64,000 bases of DNA from Shinella sp. SUS2 (GCF_001262505.1 NZ_KQ410732.1:186001-250000); one strand, 5' to 3'; positions 53,803 to 62,793 are shown, numbered from the stretch's first letter. The notes: generated by a model not told the origin, from the sequence alone. Program-made: numbers and translations.

Positions 53803-54588
53803 ATGGCCGCACCCATCATCCGCATCGACAACATCGTGAAGCGCTACGGCCCCTTGACCGTGCTCGACGGGCTGTCGATGGAGGTGCTGCCGGGCGAGAA
53901 GCTTGCGCTCATCGGCCCCTCCGGCTCCGGCAAGACGACGATCCTGCGCATCCTGATGACGCTGGAGACGATCAGCGGCGGCCATATCGAAGTCGATGGC
54001 GACCAGCTCTACCACATGCCGAAGAACGGCGGCCTCGTGCCGGCGGACGATCGCCACCTGCACACGATGCGCGAGAAGATCGGCATGGTCTTCCAGCACT
54101 TCAATCTCTTTCCGCACAAATGCGTGCTCGACAACGTCACGCTGGCGCCGATGCTGACCAAGGGCGTCGCGAAGGCGACGGCCGAGAAGCGGGCGATGGA
54201 GCTTCTCGACATGGTGGGCCTTGCCGACAAGGCGAGGAACATGCCCGCCCAGCTGTCCGGCGGACAGAAGCAGCGTGTCGCCATCGCCCGTGCTCTCGCG
54301 CTTTCTCCCAAGATCATGCTGTTTGACGAGGTGACCTCGGCGCTCGATCCGGAGCTGGTCGAGGAGGTGTTGAACGTCATGCGCAAGCTCGCTTCCGAGA
54401 CCGACATGACCATGCTGCTCGTTACGCACGAGATGGGCTTCGCCCACGATTTTGCCGACCGCATCCTGTTCTTCGATCGCGGCAAGATCGTCGAGGAGGG
54501 CAAGCCGGACGAGATTTTCCGCAATCCAAGGCAGGAACGCACGCAAACCTTCCTGCGCAAGATCATCGCGGCAGGGCACCGCGTCTGA
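53803..54588 (+). CDS. ehuA: Ectoine/hydroxyectoine ABC transporter ATP-binding protein EhuA
   Basis: The 261-residue polar-amino-acid-type ATPase has Walker A GPSGSGKTT (38-46), FQHFNLFPHKCVLDNVTLAP, signature LSGGQKQR, LFDEVTSALDPELV and VTHEMGFA. The order ehuA-ehuB-ehuC-ehuD-eutA-E matches the Sinorhizobium ectoine operon. ATG 53803 follows GGGAGAG by six bases; TTG 53779 is the other in-frame option. Another amino acid transporter cannot be excluded from the ATPase alone. Confidence 0.92.
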   Translation: MAAPIIRIDNIVKRYGPLTVLDGLSMEVLPGEKLALIGPSGSGKTTILRILMTLETISGGHIEVDGDQLYHMPKNGGLVPADDRHLHTMREKIGMVFQHFNLFPHKCVLDNVTLAPMLTKGVAKATAEKRAMELLDMVGLADKARNMPAQLSGGQKQRVAIARALALSPKIMLFDEVTSALDPELVEEVLNVMRKLASETDMTMLLVTHEMGFAHDFADRILFFDRGKIVEEGKPDEIFRNPRQERTQTFLRKIIAAGHRV

Positions 54589-54651
54589 GGGGTGTCCCTC
54601 GGAAACAACGCTCCAAACAACAGCCAAAGACAGCCAGAGGAGTTGGGAACA

Positions 54652-55503
54652 ATGAGCATGAGGACATTTTTGACCATTGCCGCCAGCGCGAGCGCGCTAA
54701 TGGCGGTCGTTGCCGCCGCGCCGGCTTTTGCCGATGACGGCAAGCTTGCGGAACTGAAGGAACAAGGCTTTGCCCGCGTCGCCATAGCCAACGAGCCGCC
54801 GTTCACGGCGGTCGCCGCCGACGGCAAGGTTTCGGGCGCCGCGCCCGATGTCGCCCGCGAGGTCTTCAAGCGCCTCGGCGTTGCCGATATCGTCGCCTCG
54901 ATCTCGGAATATGGCGCGATGATCCCGGGGCTCCAGGCCCGCCGCCACGACGTCGTCACCGCCGGTCTTTTCATGAAGCCGGAGCGTTGCGCCGCTGTCG
55001 CCTATTCGGAGCCGGTCCTGTGTGACGCGGAGGCTTTCGCGCTGAAGAAGGGCAACCCGCTCGGTTTCAAGAGCTACAAGGACATCGCCGACAATCCGGA
55101 CGCGAAGATCGGCGCGCCGGGTGGCGGCACGGAAGAGAAGCTGGCGCTCGAAGCCGGCGTGCCGCGTGACCGCGTCATTGTCGTGCCGGACGGCCAGAGC
55201 GGCCTGAAAATGCTCCAGGACGGCCGCATCGACGTCTATTCGCTGCCGGTCCTCTCGATCAACGACCTCGTTTCCAAGGCGAATGATCCGAACATCGAGG
55301 TCGTCGCGCCTGTCGAGGGCGCTCCGGTCTATTGCGACGGCGCTGCCTTCCGCAAGGGTGACGAAGCGTTGCGGGACGCCTTCGACGTCGAGCTCGCCAA
55401 GCTGAAGGAGACGGGCGAGTTTGCCAAGATCATCGAGCCCTATGGCTTTTCCGCCGCCGCGGCGATGTCGACGACGCGCGAAAAGCTCTGCGCGGCGAAG
55501 TGA
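54652..55503 (+). CDS. ehuB: Ectoine/hydroxyectoine substrate-binding protein EhuB
   Basis: The 283-residue periplasmic protein has a Sec signal (MSMRTFLTIAASASALMAVVAAAPAFA) and an SBP_bac_3 fold, with VAIANEPPFTAVAADGKVSGAAPDVAREVFKRLG and SISEYGAMIPGLQARRHDVVTAGLFMKPERC. EhuB binds ectoine and hydroxyectoine with high affinity. ATG 54652 follows gaggagttgggaaca. A REP-like palindrome separates it from ehuC. Confidence 0.93.
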   Translation: MSMRTFLTIAASASALMAVVAAAPAFADDGKLAELKEQGFARVAIANEPPFTAVAADGKVSGAAPDVAREVFKRLGVADIVASISEYGAMIPGLQARRHDVVTAGLFMKPERCAAVAYSEPVLCDAEAFALKKGNPLGFKSYKDIADNPDAKIGAPGGGTEEKLALEAGVPRDRVIVVPDGQSGLKMLQDGRIDVYSLPVLSINDLVSKANDPNIEVVAPVEGAPVYCDGAAFRKGDEALRDAFDVELAKLKETGEFAKIIEPYGFSAAAAMSTTREKLCAAK

Positions 55504-55516
55504 GGATGGCGGATTT

Positions 55517-55586
55517 GCCCCTCATCCCGCTGCCGCGACCTTCTCCCCGTTTGCGGGGAGAAGCTGCCGACAGGCGGACGAGGGGC
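55517..55586. repeat. REP-like Rhizobiaceae palindrome between ehuB and ehuC
   Basis: The core is a perfect stem, CTTCTCCCCG (55540-55549) and CGGGGAGAAG (55554-55563), with a TTTG loop. Outer arms GCCCCTC (55517-55523) and GAGGGGC (55580-55586) also pair. The sequence is of the dispersed type found in many Rhizobiaceae intergenic regions. Inside this operon it occupies the spot used by REP elements after malE in Escherichia coli. Confidence 0.75.
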
Positions 55587-55618
55587 GCCGCTCCGCTGAA
55601 GTTAGTTTGGAACACACC

Positions 55619-56278
55619 ATGACCGACTGGTCCGGCTATATAAGCTTGATCCTGCAAGGCGCGCTGGTGACGCTGCAGCTCACCGTGATGGGCTCTGCGC
55701 TTGCCGTTGTCATGGCGTTTATCGCCGGGCTCGGGCGCGTCAGCCGCTTCATGGCGGTCCGGGCGCTGGCCACCACTTATATCGAGTTCTTCCGCGGCAC
55801 CTCGATCTTCGTGCAGCTCTTCTGGGTCTATTTCGTGCTGCCGCTCACCGGCCTCACGCTGTCGCCGCTCCAGGCCGGCGTTCTGGCGCTGGGACTCAAT
55901 GTCGGAGCCTACGGCGCGGAGGTGGTGCGCGGCGCGGTCAAGGCGATTGGCCGGGAGCAGCGCGAGGCCTGCATCGCGCTGAACCTGACGCGCGGCCAGG
56001 CTATGCGCCATGTCATCCTGCCGCAGGCGCTGCCCTTGATGCTGCCGACCTTCTGCAACAACGCAATCGAACTTCTGAAGGCCACGGCCGCCGTCTCGCT
56101 GATTTCGCTCACCGACATGACGTTCCAGGCCCAGGTGGTGCGCGCGCAGACCGGCAGCACGCTGATCCCCTTCGCGACGATCCTCGTCCTCTACTTCCTG
56201 ATGGCGCTCGCCATCTCCACCAGCATGCGTTGGCTGGAGCGCCGGATCACCCGTGGTCTCGATGGTGTGAGGACCTGA
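55619..56278 (+). CDS. ehuC: Ectoine/hydroxyectoine ABC transporter permease EhuC
   Basis: The 219-residue HEQRO-type permease has about five membrane segments, FFRGTSIFVQLFWVYFVLP and the EAA loop KAIGREQREACIALNLTRGQAMRHVILPQALPLMLP. I choose ATG 55619; the frame is open upstream only through the REP-like element. It forms the channel with EhuD, whose start codon is 2 bases past its stop. Confidence 0.92.
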   Translation: MTDWSGYISLILQGALVTLQLTVMGSALAVVMAFIAGLGRVSRFMAVRALATTYIEFFRGTSIFVQLFWVYFVLPLTGLTLSPLQAGVLALGLNVGAYGAEVVRGAVKAIGREQREACIALNLTRGQAMRHVILPQALPLMLPTFCNNAIELLKATAAVSLISLTDMTFQAQVVRAQTGSTLIPFATILVLYFLMALAISTSMRWLERRITRGLDGVRT

Positions 56279-56280
56279 CG

Positions 56281-56943
56281 ATGGAATGGGACTGGAATTT
56301 CGTCTGGGAAATCATGCCGACCCTCCTCGAGGGGCTGAAGATCACCATTCTTGCGACCGCTCTCGGTGCGGTGCTCGCCGCAGCCGTTGGCCTCGTCTTC
56401 GCGATCCTGCGCATGACGGCGCCGAAGCCGGTTGCCAGGGCCACGGGCTTCGTCGTCGAGTTCATTCGCGGCACGCCGCTGCTCGTGCAGCTCTATTTCA
56501 TCTTTTATGTGCTGCCGGACATCGGCATCCGGTTGCCGGCGCTGCTCGCCGGCGTCATCGGGCTCGGCCTGCACTACGGCACTTATGCCGCGGAGGTGTA
56601 TCGCGCGGGTATCGAGAACGTGCCGCGCGGGCAATGGGAGGCGGCGAAGGCGACGAACCTCACCGGCCGCCAGACCTGGATCCACGTCATCCTGCCGCAG
56701 GCGATCCCGCCGATGATCCCGGCCCTCGCCAACTATCTCATCGCCATGTTCAAGGAGACGCCGCTGCTATCGGCCATCACGGTGCTGGAACTGATGAACC
56801 AGGCGAAAAGCGTCGCCAACAGCAGCTATCGCTACATCGAGCCGATGACGCTGGTCGGCGTGTTCTTCCTGATCATGAGCCTGATCTCCGTCGTCTTCCT
56901 GCGCTGGCTGGAAGAACGTTACGCCCGGGTGGAGGAACGCTGA
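56281..56943 (+). CDS. ehuD: Ectoine/hydroxyectoine ABC transporter permease EhuD
   Basis: The 220-residue second permease has EFIRGTPLLVQLYFIFYVLPD and the loop AGIENVPRGQWEAAKATNLTGRQTWIHVILPQAIPPMIPALANYLI. ATG 56281 is chosen over an in-frame codon inside ehuC. Its stop shares a base with the eutA start, coupling uptake to breakdown. Confidence 0.92.
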   Translation: MEWDWNFVWEIMPTLLEGLKITILATALGAVLAAAVGLVFAILRMTAPKPVARATGFVVEFIRGTPLLVQLYFIFYVLPDIGIRLPALLAGVIGLGLHYGTYAAEVYRAGIENVPRGQWEAAKATNLTGRQTWIHVILPQAIPPMIPALANYLIAMFKETPLLSAITVLELMNQAKSVANSSYRYIEPMTLVGVFFLIMSLISVVFLRWLEERYARVEER

Positions 56944-57725
56944 TGCGCACCTTTGGTCTCGCGCTCGCTTCCCGCGCACCAAAACTCGACGACCGGCCGC
57001 TGGAAAAACGTCTCGGCCTGATCATTCTGGCGACCGACCACACGACGGAGGTGGATTTCCAGCGCATGGTGGCGAATGAGCGCATCGGCGTCTACGCCGC
57101 CCGCATTCCCTATGCCAATCCGGTGACGCCGGAGAACCTTGCCGCCATGCAGCCCTCGTTGACGGCGGGCGCGGCACTCATTCTGCCGGACGAGCCGCTG
57201 GATGTGGTGATGTATTCCTGCACCTCGGCCTCCGTCGTCATCGGCGATGCGATGGTGAAGGCCGCGATCAGGGCAGCCAAGCCCACCGCTACGGTCGTGA
57301 CGCCGACCGCTGCCGCGGTTTCTGGCCTGAAGGCCCTCGGCGCGAGGCGGATATCCGTGCTGACGCCCTATACGCTCGACACCAGCCGGCCGATGGCCGA
57401 CTATTTTCTGGCGCTCGGCTTCGACATTGCCCGTTTCACCTGCCTCGGCCTCTCCGACGATCGGGACATGGCGCGGATTTCCCCGGAAGAGATCGTCGCC
57501 TTCGCGAAGGAAGCGACGGCGCCGGATTGCGACGCGCTCTTCATCTCCTGCACCGCCGTGCGCGCGGCGGGCGTGGCGGCGAAGATCGAGGCTGCCATCG
57601 GCAGGCCGGTCGTTACCAGCAACCTCGCCACCGCCTGGGCGTGCCTGCGCCTTTGCGGCGACGAGACCGCCCGGCCGGCGCTCGGCCGGCTGATGACCTG
57701 CGCCTATCCGGGCGGTGACGCATGA
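56943..57725 (+). CDS. eutA: Ectoine utilisation protein EutA
   Basis: The 260-residue protein belongs to the Asp/Glu/hydantoin racemase and arylmalonate-decarboxylase superfamily, with two conserved active-site cysteines in MYSCTSASVVIG and FISCTAVRAAG. In ectoine clusters EutA-C are proposed to convert hydroxyectoine-derived intermediates, with EutA acting as a racemase or isomerase. It starts on the ehuD stop (tgATG) and overlaps eutB by 4 bases. Confidence 0.9.
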   Translation: MRTFGLALASRAPKLDDRPLEKRLGLIILATDHTTEVDFQRMVANERIGVYAARIPYANPVTPENLAAMQPSLTAGAALILPDEPLDVVMYSCTSASVVIGDAMVKAAIRAAKPTATVVTPTAAAVSGLKALGARRISVLTPYTLDTSRPMADYFLALGFDIARFTCLGLSDDRDMARISPEEIVAFAKEATAPDCDALFISCTAVRAAGVAAKIEAAIGRPVVTSNLATAWACLRLCGDETARPALGRLMTCAYPGGDA

Positions 57726-58729
57726 CGACGTCAGATCTCCCCGTGACTATGGCAGATATCGAGCAGGCGGCCCGGCGCATCGACGGTCGCATCCTGCGCA
57801 CGCCCTTCGTGCCGTCGGCATCGCTGGCCGAGCGCTGCGGTGTGCCGGTCGGGCTGAAGCTCGAGCACCACCAGACGACCGGCAGCTTCAAGCTGCGTGG
57901 TGCGACAAATGCCGTCCTGTCGCTCTCGCCGGGCGAGCGGGCGCGTGGCGTCGTAGCGGCCTCGACCGGCAACCATGGCCGGGCGCTTGCCTATGCGGCG
58001 AAGGTCGAAGGATCGGTCGCGACGATCTGCATGTCGCGGCTCGTCCCGGAGAACAAGGTCTCGGAAATCCGCCGGCTCGCCGCCGATGTGCGCATCACCG
58101 GCCGGTCGCAGGACGAGGCGCAGATCGAGGTGGAGCGACTGGTGGCCGAAGAGGGCCTCGTCATGGTGCCGCCCTTCGACAACAGGGCCGTGGTGGCCGG
58201 GCAGGGCACGCTCGGACTGGAGATCGCGGAGGCGATGCCGGATGTGTCGACCGTGCTTGTGCCGCTCTCCGGTGGCGGGTTGGCAGCAGGTGTCGCCGCG
58301 GCGGTGAAGGGGCGCGTTCCGAAGGCGCGCGTCATCGGCCTCACCATGGCGCGCGGCGCGGCGATGAAGGCGAGCCTTGTTGCCGGACGTCCGGTCGAAG
58401 TCGAGGAGGTCGCAAGCCTTGCGGATTCCCTCGGCGGCGGCATCGGCCTCGACAATGCCGTGACCTTTCAGATGTGCCGCACGCTGCTCGACGATGTGAT
58501 CCTGCTCTCCGAAGCGGAGATCGCCGCCGGTATGCGCCATGCCTATGCCGAGGAGCGTGAGGTGATCGAGGGGGCGGCGGCGGTCGGCATCGCGGCGCTG
58601 CTCTCCGGCCGGCTCGGCCGGCTGGACGGTCCGGTGGCCATCGTCCTTTCCGGCCGGAATGTGGATATGGGCCTGCACAAACGGGTTCTTGACGGCGCGG
58701 TGGATTCCTTTGCGGAGGAGAGGGCGTGA
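57722..58729 (+). CDS. eutB: Hydroxyectoine utilisation dehydratase EutB
   Basis: The 335-residue fold-type II PLP enzyme resembles threonine dehydratase. The PLP lysine is K57 in TTGSFKLRGATNA, STGNHGRALAYAAK follows, and PLSGGGLAAGVAAAVK binds phosphate. The predicted job is dehydrating a hydroxylated diaminobutyrate derivative from hydroxyectoine to a keto/imine form. It overlaps eutA and eutC by 4 bases each. Confidence 0.92.
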   Translation: MTTSDLPVTMADIEQAARRIDGRILRTPFVPSASLAERCGVPVGLKLEHHQTTGSFKLRGATNAVLSLSPGERARGVVAASTGNHGRALAYAAKVEGSVATICMSRLVPENKVSEIRRLAADVRITGRSQDEAQIEVERLVAEEGLVMVPPFDNRAVVAGQGTLGLEIAEAMPDVSTVLVPLSGGGLAAGVAAAVKGRVPKARVIGLTMARGAAMKASLVAGRPVEVEEVASLADSLGGGIGLDNAVTFQMCRTLLDDVILLSEAEIAAGMRHAYAEEREVIEGAAAVGIAALLSGRLGRLDGPVAIVLSGRNVDMGLHKRVLDGAVDSFAEERA

Positions 58730-59718
58730 CGACGATGAAGATACTCACCGAAGCGGAGTTGCGGCGCATCGTGCCGCTCGATCTCGAGGCGATCGACTGC
58801 GTGGAGAATGCGTTTCATGCGCTCGCCACCAAGGCCGTCGCCATGCCGCCGATCCTCCGGCTCGACATCCCCGAGCATCGCGGCGAGGTGGATGTGAAGA
58901 CCGCCTATGTGCCCGGCCTCGATGGCTTCGCCATCAAGATCAGCCCCGGCTTCTTCGACAACCCGAAGATCGGCTTGCCGAGCACCAACGGCCTGATGGT
59001 GCTGTTTTCGACGAAGACCGGCCTCGTGCAGGCCGTCCTGCTCGACAACGGCTATCTTACGGACGTGCGCACCGCCGCGGCCGGCGCGGTGGCGGCGAAG
59101 CATCTTTCGCGTGAGGACGCCTCCGTTGCCGCCATCCTCGGTGCGGGCATGCAGGCGAAACTGCAGCTTGAAGCCTTGAGCCTGGTGCGCCCCATCCGGG
59201 AGGCGCGCATCTGGGCGCGGGAGGTGGAAAAGGCGGAGGCTGTCGCGGCGGAGCTGGCGAAAAAGCTCGGTTTTCCCGTGCGTGCCGAGGCGAGCGGCCG
59301 GGCGGCGGTCGATGGCGCGGATGTCGTGATCACCACGACGCCATCGGAAACGCCGATCCTCAAGGCCGAATGGCTCCAGCCGGGCCAGCACGTCACCGCG
59401 ATGGGCTCGGATGCCGAGCACAAGAACGAGATCGAACCTGCCATCGTCACCGGGGCGGGTCTCTATGTCGCCGACAGCCTCAGGCAGACGCGCAGGCTTG
59501 GCGAGTTGCACCACGCCATCGAGGCCGGCCTTGTGACCGAGGGCGCCCTCTTCACCGAACTCGGCGAGATCATTGCCGGGCGCAAACCGGGCCGCTCCGG
59601 CCCCGAGCAGATCACCGTGGCGGATCTTACCGGCACGGGCATCCAGGACACCGCCATCGCAACGCTCGCAGCCGCTCGCGCGGCGGCGGCCGGGGCTGGC
59701 GCGACCTTCGAAAGTTGA
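58726..59718 (+). CDS. eutC: Ectoine utilisation protein EutC (ornithine cyclodeaminase family)
   Basis: The 330-residue protein is of the OCD/mu-crystallin family: KTAYVPGLDGFAIKISPGFFDN, LLDNGYLTDVRTAAAGAVAAKHLS and the NAD motif AILGAGMQAK, then GSDAEHKNEI. It probably reduces or deaminates the EutB product to reach diaminobutyrate-level metabolites. The GTG at 58726 lies in the eutB stop (GTGA) with GGAGGAG upstream; ATG 58735 is the alternative. Confidence 0.91.
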   Translation: MTTMKILTEAELRRIVPLDLEAIDCVENAFHALATKAVAMPPILRLDIPEHRGEVDVKTAYVPGLDGFAIKISPGFFDNPKIGLPSTNGLMVLFSTKTGLVQAVLLDNGYLTDVRTAAAGAVAAKHLSREDASVAAILGAGMQAKLQLEALSLVRPIREARIWAREVEKAEAVAAELAKKLGFPVRAEASGRAAVDGADVVITTTPSETPILKAEWLQPGQHVTAMGSDAEHKNEIEPAIVTGAGLYVADSLRQTRRLGELHHAIEAGLVTEGALFTELGEIIAGRKPGRSGPEQITVADLTGTGIQDTAIATLAAARAAAAGAGATFES

Positions 59719-59767
59719 GACCGGCCTCCCGCTAGCGGAAGACCAGCCGGGTACAGAGGAAAAACCG

Positions 59768-60949
59768 ATGAAACAAGCGAGCCTGAAGTTCTCACTTCCG
59801 GAATATGAAACGCGTCTTCAAAAGACGCGAAAGGCCATGGAGGCCAAGGGGATCGACGTCCTGATCGTCAGCGATCCCTCGAACATGAACTGGCTGACGG
59901 GCTACGACGGCTGGTCCTTCTACGTACACCAGTGCGTCGTCGTGCCGCCGGCCGGCGAGCCGATCTGGTACGGCCGCGGACAGGACGCCAACGGCGCGAA
60001 ATTCACCGCCTATCTGAAGCACGAGAACATCATCGGCTATCCCGACAACTATGTGCAGTCCACCGAACGCCACCCGATGGACTATCTCTCCGCCAGGCTT
60101 GCCGAACGCGGTCTCGAGAAAATGACCATCGGCGTCGAAATGGACAACTATTGGTTCTCCGCCGCGGCTTTCGCCTCGCTCCAGAAACACCTGCCGAATG
60201 CCCGGTTTGTCGATGCCACTGCGCTCGTCAACTGGCAGCGCGCGGTCAAGAGCGAGACGGAAATCCGATACATGCGCAATGCTGCGCGCATCGTCGAGAA
60301 GATGCACCAGCGCATCTTCGACAGGATCGAGGTCGGCATGCGCAAATGCGATCTCGTCGCCGAGATCTATGACGCCGGCATCCGCGGCACGGAGGGCATC
60401 GGCGGCGACTATCCGGCCATCGTGCCGTTGCTTCCGTCCGGCGTCGAGGCCTCCGCGCCGCATCTCACCTGGGACGACCGGCCGATGAAATCGGGCGAGG
60501 GCACCTTCTTCGAGATCGCCGGTTGCTACAACCGCTATCACCTGCCGCTCTCGCGCACCGTCTTCCTCGGCAAGCCGACACAGGCCTTCCTCGATGCCGA
60601 AAAGGCGACGCTGGAGGGTATGGAGGCGGGCCTTGCCGTGGCCAAACCCGGAAACACCTGCGAGGACATCGCCAACGCCTTCTTCGCGGTGCTGAAGAAG
60701 TACGGCATCGTCAAGGACAACCGCACGGGCTACCCGATCGGTGTCTCCTATCCGCCGGACTGGGGCGAGCGCACGATGAGCCTTCGCCCCGGCGACAGGA
60801 CCGAGCTCAAGCCGGGCATGACCTTCCACTTCATGACGGGCCTCTGGCTCGAGGACATGGGCTTCGAGACGACGGAGAGCATTCTCATCACCGAGACCGG
60901 TGTCGAATGTTTCGCCGACGTGCCGCGCAAGCTTCTCGTGAAGGACTGA
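59768..60949 (+). CDS. eutD: Ectoine hydrolase EutD (DoeA)
   Basis: The 393-residue protein of the M24 peptidase-like family opens the ectoine ring to give N-acetyl-diaminobutyrate, the inducer of EnuR. The N-terminal creatinase-type domain (SNMNWLTGYDGWSFYVHQCVVVPP) precedes the pita-bread domain (GTFFEIAGCYNRYHLPLSRTVFLG, TFHFMTGLWLEDMGFETTESILITE). ATG 59768 follows a weak site, 49 bases after eutC; the frame is open earlier inside eutC without support. Confidence 0.94.
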   Translation: MKQASLKFSLPEYETRLQKTRKAMEAKGIDVLIVSDPSNMNWLTGYDGWSFYVHQCVVVPPAGEPIWYGRGQDANGAKFTAYLKHENIIGYPDNYVQSTERHPMDYLSARLAERGLEKMTIGVEMDNYWFSAAAFASLQKHLPNARFVDATALVNWQRAVKSETEIRYMRNAARIVEKMHQRIFDRIEVGMRKCDLVAEIYDAGIRGTEGIGGDYPAIVPLLPSGVEASAPHLTWDDRPMKSGEGTFFEIAGCYNRYHLPLSRTVFLGKPTQAFLDAEKATLEGMEAGLAVAKPGNTCEDIANAFFAVLKKYGIVKDNRTGYPIGVSYPPDWGERTMSLRPGDRTELKPGMTFHFMTGLWLEDMGFETTESILITETGVECFADVPRKLLVKD

Positions 60950-60952
60950 ACC

Positions 60953-61945
60953 ATGCGCGCTTCTCCTATTGCGCCCACGGTCGATTTCTCAGCCGAAGGC
61001 GTGCAGCACGGCTTCCTGCGTCTGCCCTACAGCCGGGACGATTCGGCCTGGGGCTCTGTGATGATCCCGGTGACGGTCATCAAGAACGGGGAGGGGCCGA
61101 CCGCGCTCCTCACCGGCGGCAATCATGGCGACGAATACGAGGGGCCGATCGCGCTCTTCGATCTTGCCCGTTCGCTGAGAGCCGAGGAGGTGACCGGCCG
61201 CATCATCATCGTGCCCGCGATGAATTATCCGGCCTTCCTTGCCGGCACGCGCACCTCCCCGATCGACAGGGGCAACATGAACCGGAGCTTCCCCGGCGCG
61301 CCGGATGGAACGGTGACCCAAAAGATCGCCGACTATTTCCAGCGCACGCTGCTGCCGCTCGCCGATGTTGTTCTCGACTTTCATTCCGGCGGAAAAACGC
61401 TTGATTTCCTGCCTTTCTGCGCCGCCCACATCCTGCCCGACAAGGCGCAGGAGGCAAAGGCCTTCGACCTCGTCAGCGCCTTCGGCGCGCCCTGGTCGAT
61501 GAAGATGCTGGAGATCGATGCGGTCGGCATGTACGACACGGCCGCCGAGGAGATGGGCAAGGTCTTCATCACAACGGAACTCGGCGGTGGCGGCACGGCG
61601 ACGGCGAAAAGTGCCGGCATCGCCAAGCGGGGCGTCGCGAATGTGCTGAAGGCGGCGGGTATCCTGAGAGGCGCGGTCGGGGCGTCCGGGACGACCTGGC
61701 TCGACATGCCCGATGGCAGTTGCTTCTCCTTTGCCGAGGACGGCGGGCTCATCGAACCGCTGTTCGATCTCGGCGATCCGGTCGCGGCCGGTGCCGTTGT
61801 TGCCCGTATCTATCCCGTTGGCCGTACCGGCGCCGCGCCGCTGGAGGTGACGGCGAAGATGGACGGCATCCTTGTGGCACGCCATTTCCCTGGGCTGGTC
61901 AAGCCCGGCGATTGCGTCAGCGTGCTTGCGGTCGTCGTCGCTTAA
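60953..61945 (+). CDS. eutE: N-acetyl-diaminobutyrate deacetylase EutE (DoeB)
   Basis: The 330-residue zinc enzyme of the AstE/AspA succinylglutamate desuccinylase family has ligands H58 and E61 in NHGDEYEG and H144 in DFHSGGK. It removes acetate from N-alpha-acetyl-diaminobutyrate to give diaminobutyrate for Atf and Ssd. It begins 3 bases after eutD and ends the ectoine operon. Confidence 0.94.
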   Translation: MRASPIAPTVDFSAEGVQHGFLRLPYSRDDSAWGSVMIPVTVIKNGEGPTALLTGGNHGDEYEGPIALFDLARSLRAEEVTGRIIIVPAMNYPAFLAGTRTSPIDRGNMNRSFPGAPDGTVTQKIADYFQRTLLPLADVVLDFHSGGKTLDFLPFCAAHILPDKAQEAKAFDLVSAFGAPWSMKMLEIDAVGMYDTAAEEMGKVFITTELGGGGTATAKSAGIAKRGVANVLKAAGILRGAVGASGTTWLDMPDGSCFSFAEDGGLIEPLFDLGDPVAAGAVVARIYPVGRTGAAPLEVTAKMDGILVARHFPGLVKPGDCVSVLAVVVA

Positions 61946-62034
61946 GTGGCGCCTGACGGGCGTGCGGCGGTCTCTGGACAGCCGTCGATTGAAGGATTTA
62001 TGATTGCGGTCTCGATCAATGCGATACTCATATC

Positions 62035-62655
62035 ATGAACATGCTCAAGCCGCCTTTACCGTCTGACAGCAGCCGGGAGGACAGGATCCAGTCGAATCCC
62101 GTGCGGCTCGGCGCGCGCCTGAAGCTCGCCCGCCAGACGCGCGGGCTGACGCTGAAGGCGCTCGCGCTGGCGGCGGAATGTTCCGAAAGCCTGTTGTCGA
62201 AGATCGAGAACGGCAAGGCTTCGCCCTCGCTGCCCATGCTGCACCGGCTGGTACGGGCGCTCGATTCCAATATCGGCTGGATGTTCGAGGAGACCGATGG
62301 CGAGGAGGGCGTTGTGTTCCGCGCGGGGACCCGTCCGCTCATCGCGCTTGATCCTCTCCGGCGCGGCGAAGGCATCTCGCTTGAGCGCATCATTCCCTAT
62401 TCGACCGGCCATCTTCTCCAGTGCAACATCCACCATATCGACGCAGGCGGCCAGAGCGCCGGGCCGATCCAGCATGTCGGGGAAGAAGTGGGATACGTGC
62501 TGGTCGGCGAGATCGAGCTGATGATCGGTGACAAGACCTTCCGGCTTTCGGCGGGCGACAGTTTCGTGTTCAATTCCGAGCTTGCGCACTGGTATCGCAA
62601 TGTCGGAGCCGAGCGTGCCTCGATCTTCTGGGTGAATACGCCGCCAACCTTCTGA
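62035..62655 (+). CDS. XRE-family regulator with cupin sensor domain
   Basis: The 206-residue protein has an HTH at about residues 25-75 (RLKLARQTRGLTLKALALAAECSESLLSKIENGKASPSL) and a C-terminal cupin (HHIDAGGQSAGPIQHVGEEVGYVLVGEIEL, LSAGDSFVFNSELAHWYRN). It lies 89 bases after eutE and directly upstream of a sugar-type ABC operon whose promoter contains a perfect dyad, its probable target. Cupin effector unknown. It is only distantly similar to the one at 18343. Confidence 0.88.
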   Translation: MNMLKPPLPSDSSREDRIQSNPVRLGARLKLARQTRGLTLKALALAAECSESLLSKIENGKASPSLPMLHRLVRALDSNIGWMFEETDGEEGVVFRAGTRPLIALDPLRRGEGISLERIIPYSTGHLLQCNIHHIDAGGQSAGPIQHVGEEVGYVLVGEIELMIGDKTFRLSAGDSFVFNSELAHWYRNVGAERASIFWVNTPPTF

Positions 62656-62699
62656 TATTCCTCTTTAAAAATCTCCCCAGCGGATTTTGCAGGCGCGCA

Positions 62700-62739
62700 A
62701 TTCAAGTCTCTTGACATAAATTCAAGTCACTTGAATAAT
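62700..62739 (+). promoter_or_regulatory. Promoter with tandem operators before the sugar-type ABC operon
   Basis: TTGACA (62711-62716), a 17-base spacer and AATAAT (62734-62739) form a strong promoter. ATTCAAGT-C-ACTTGAAT (62720-62736) is a perfect dyad filling the spacer, and a degenerate copy starts ATTCAAGTC at 62700. Repression by the upstream XRE-cupin protein is the simple reading. Confidence 0.72.
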
Positions 62740-62793
62740 GCCTCTCGTAAATTCCGGTTGCCGCCAACGGCATCAAACAAGGGGAACATCAAA

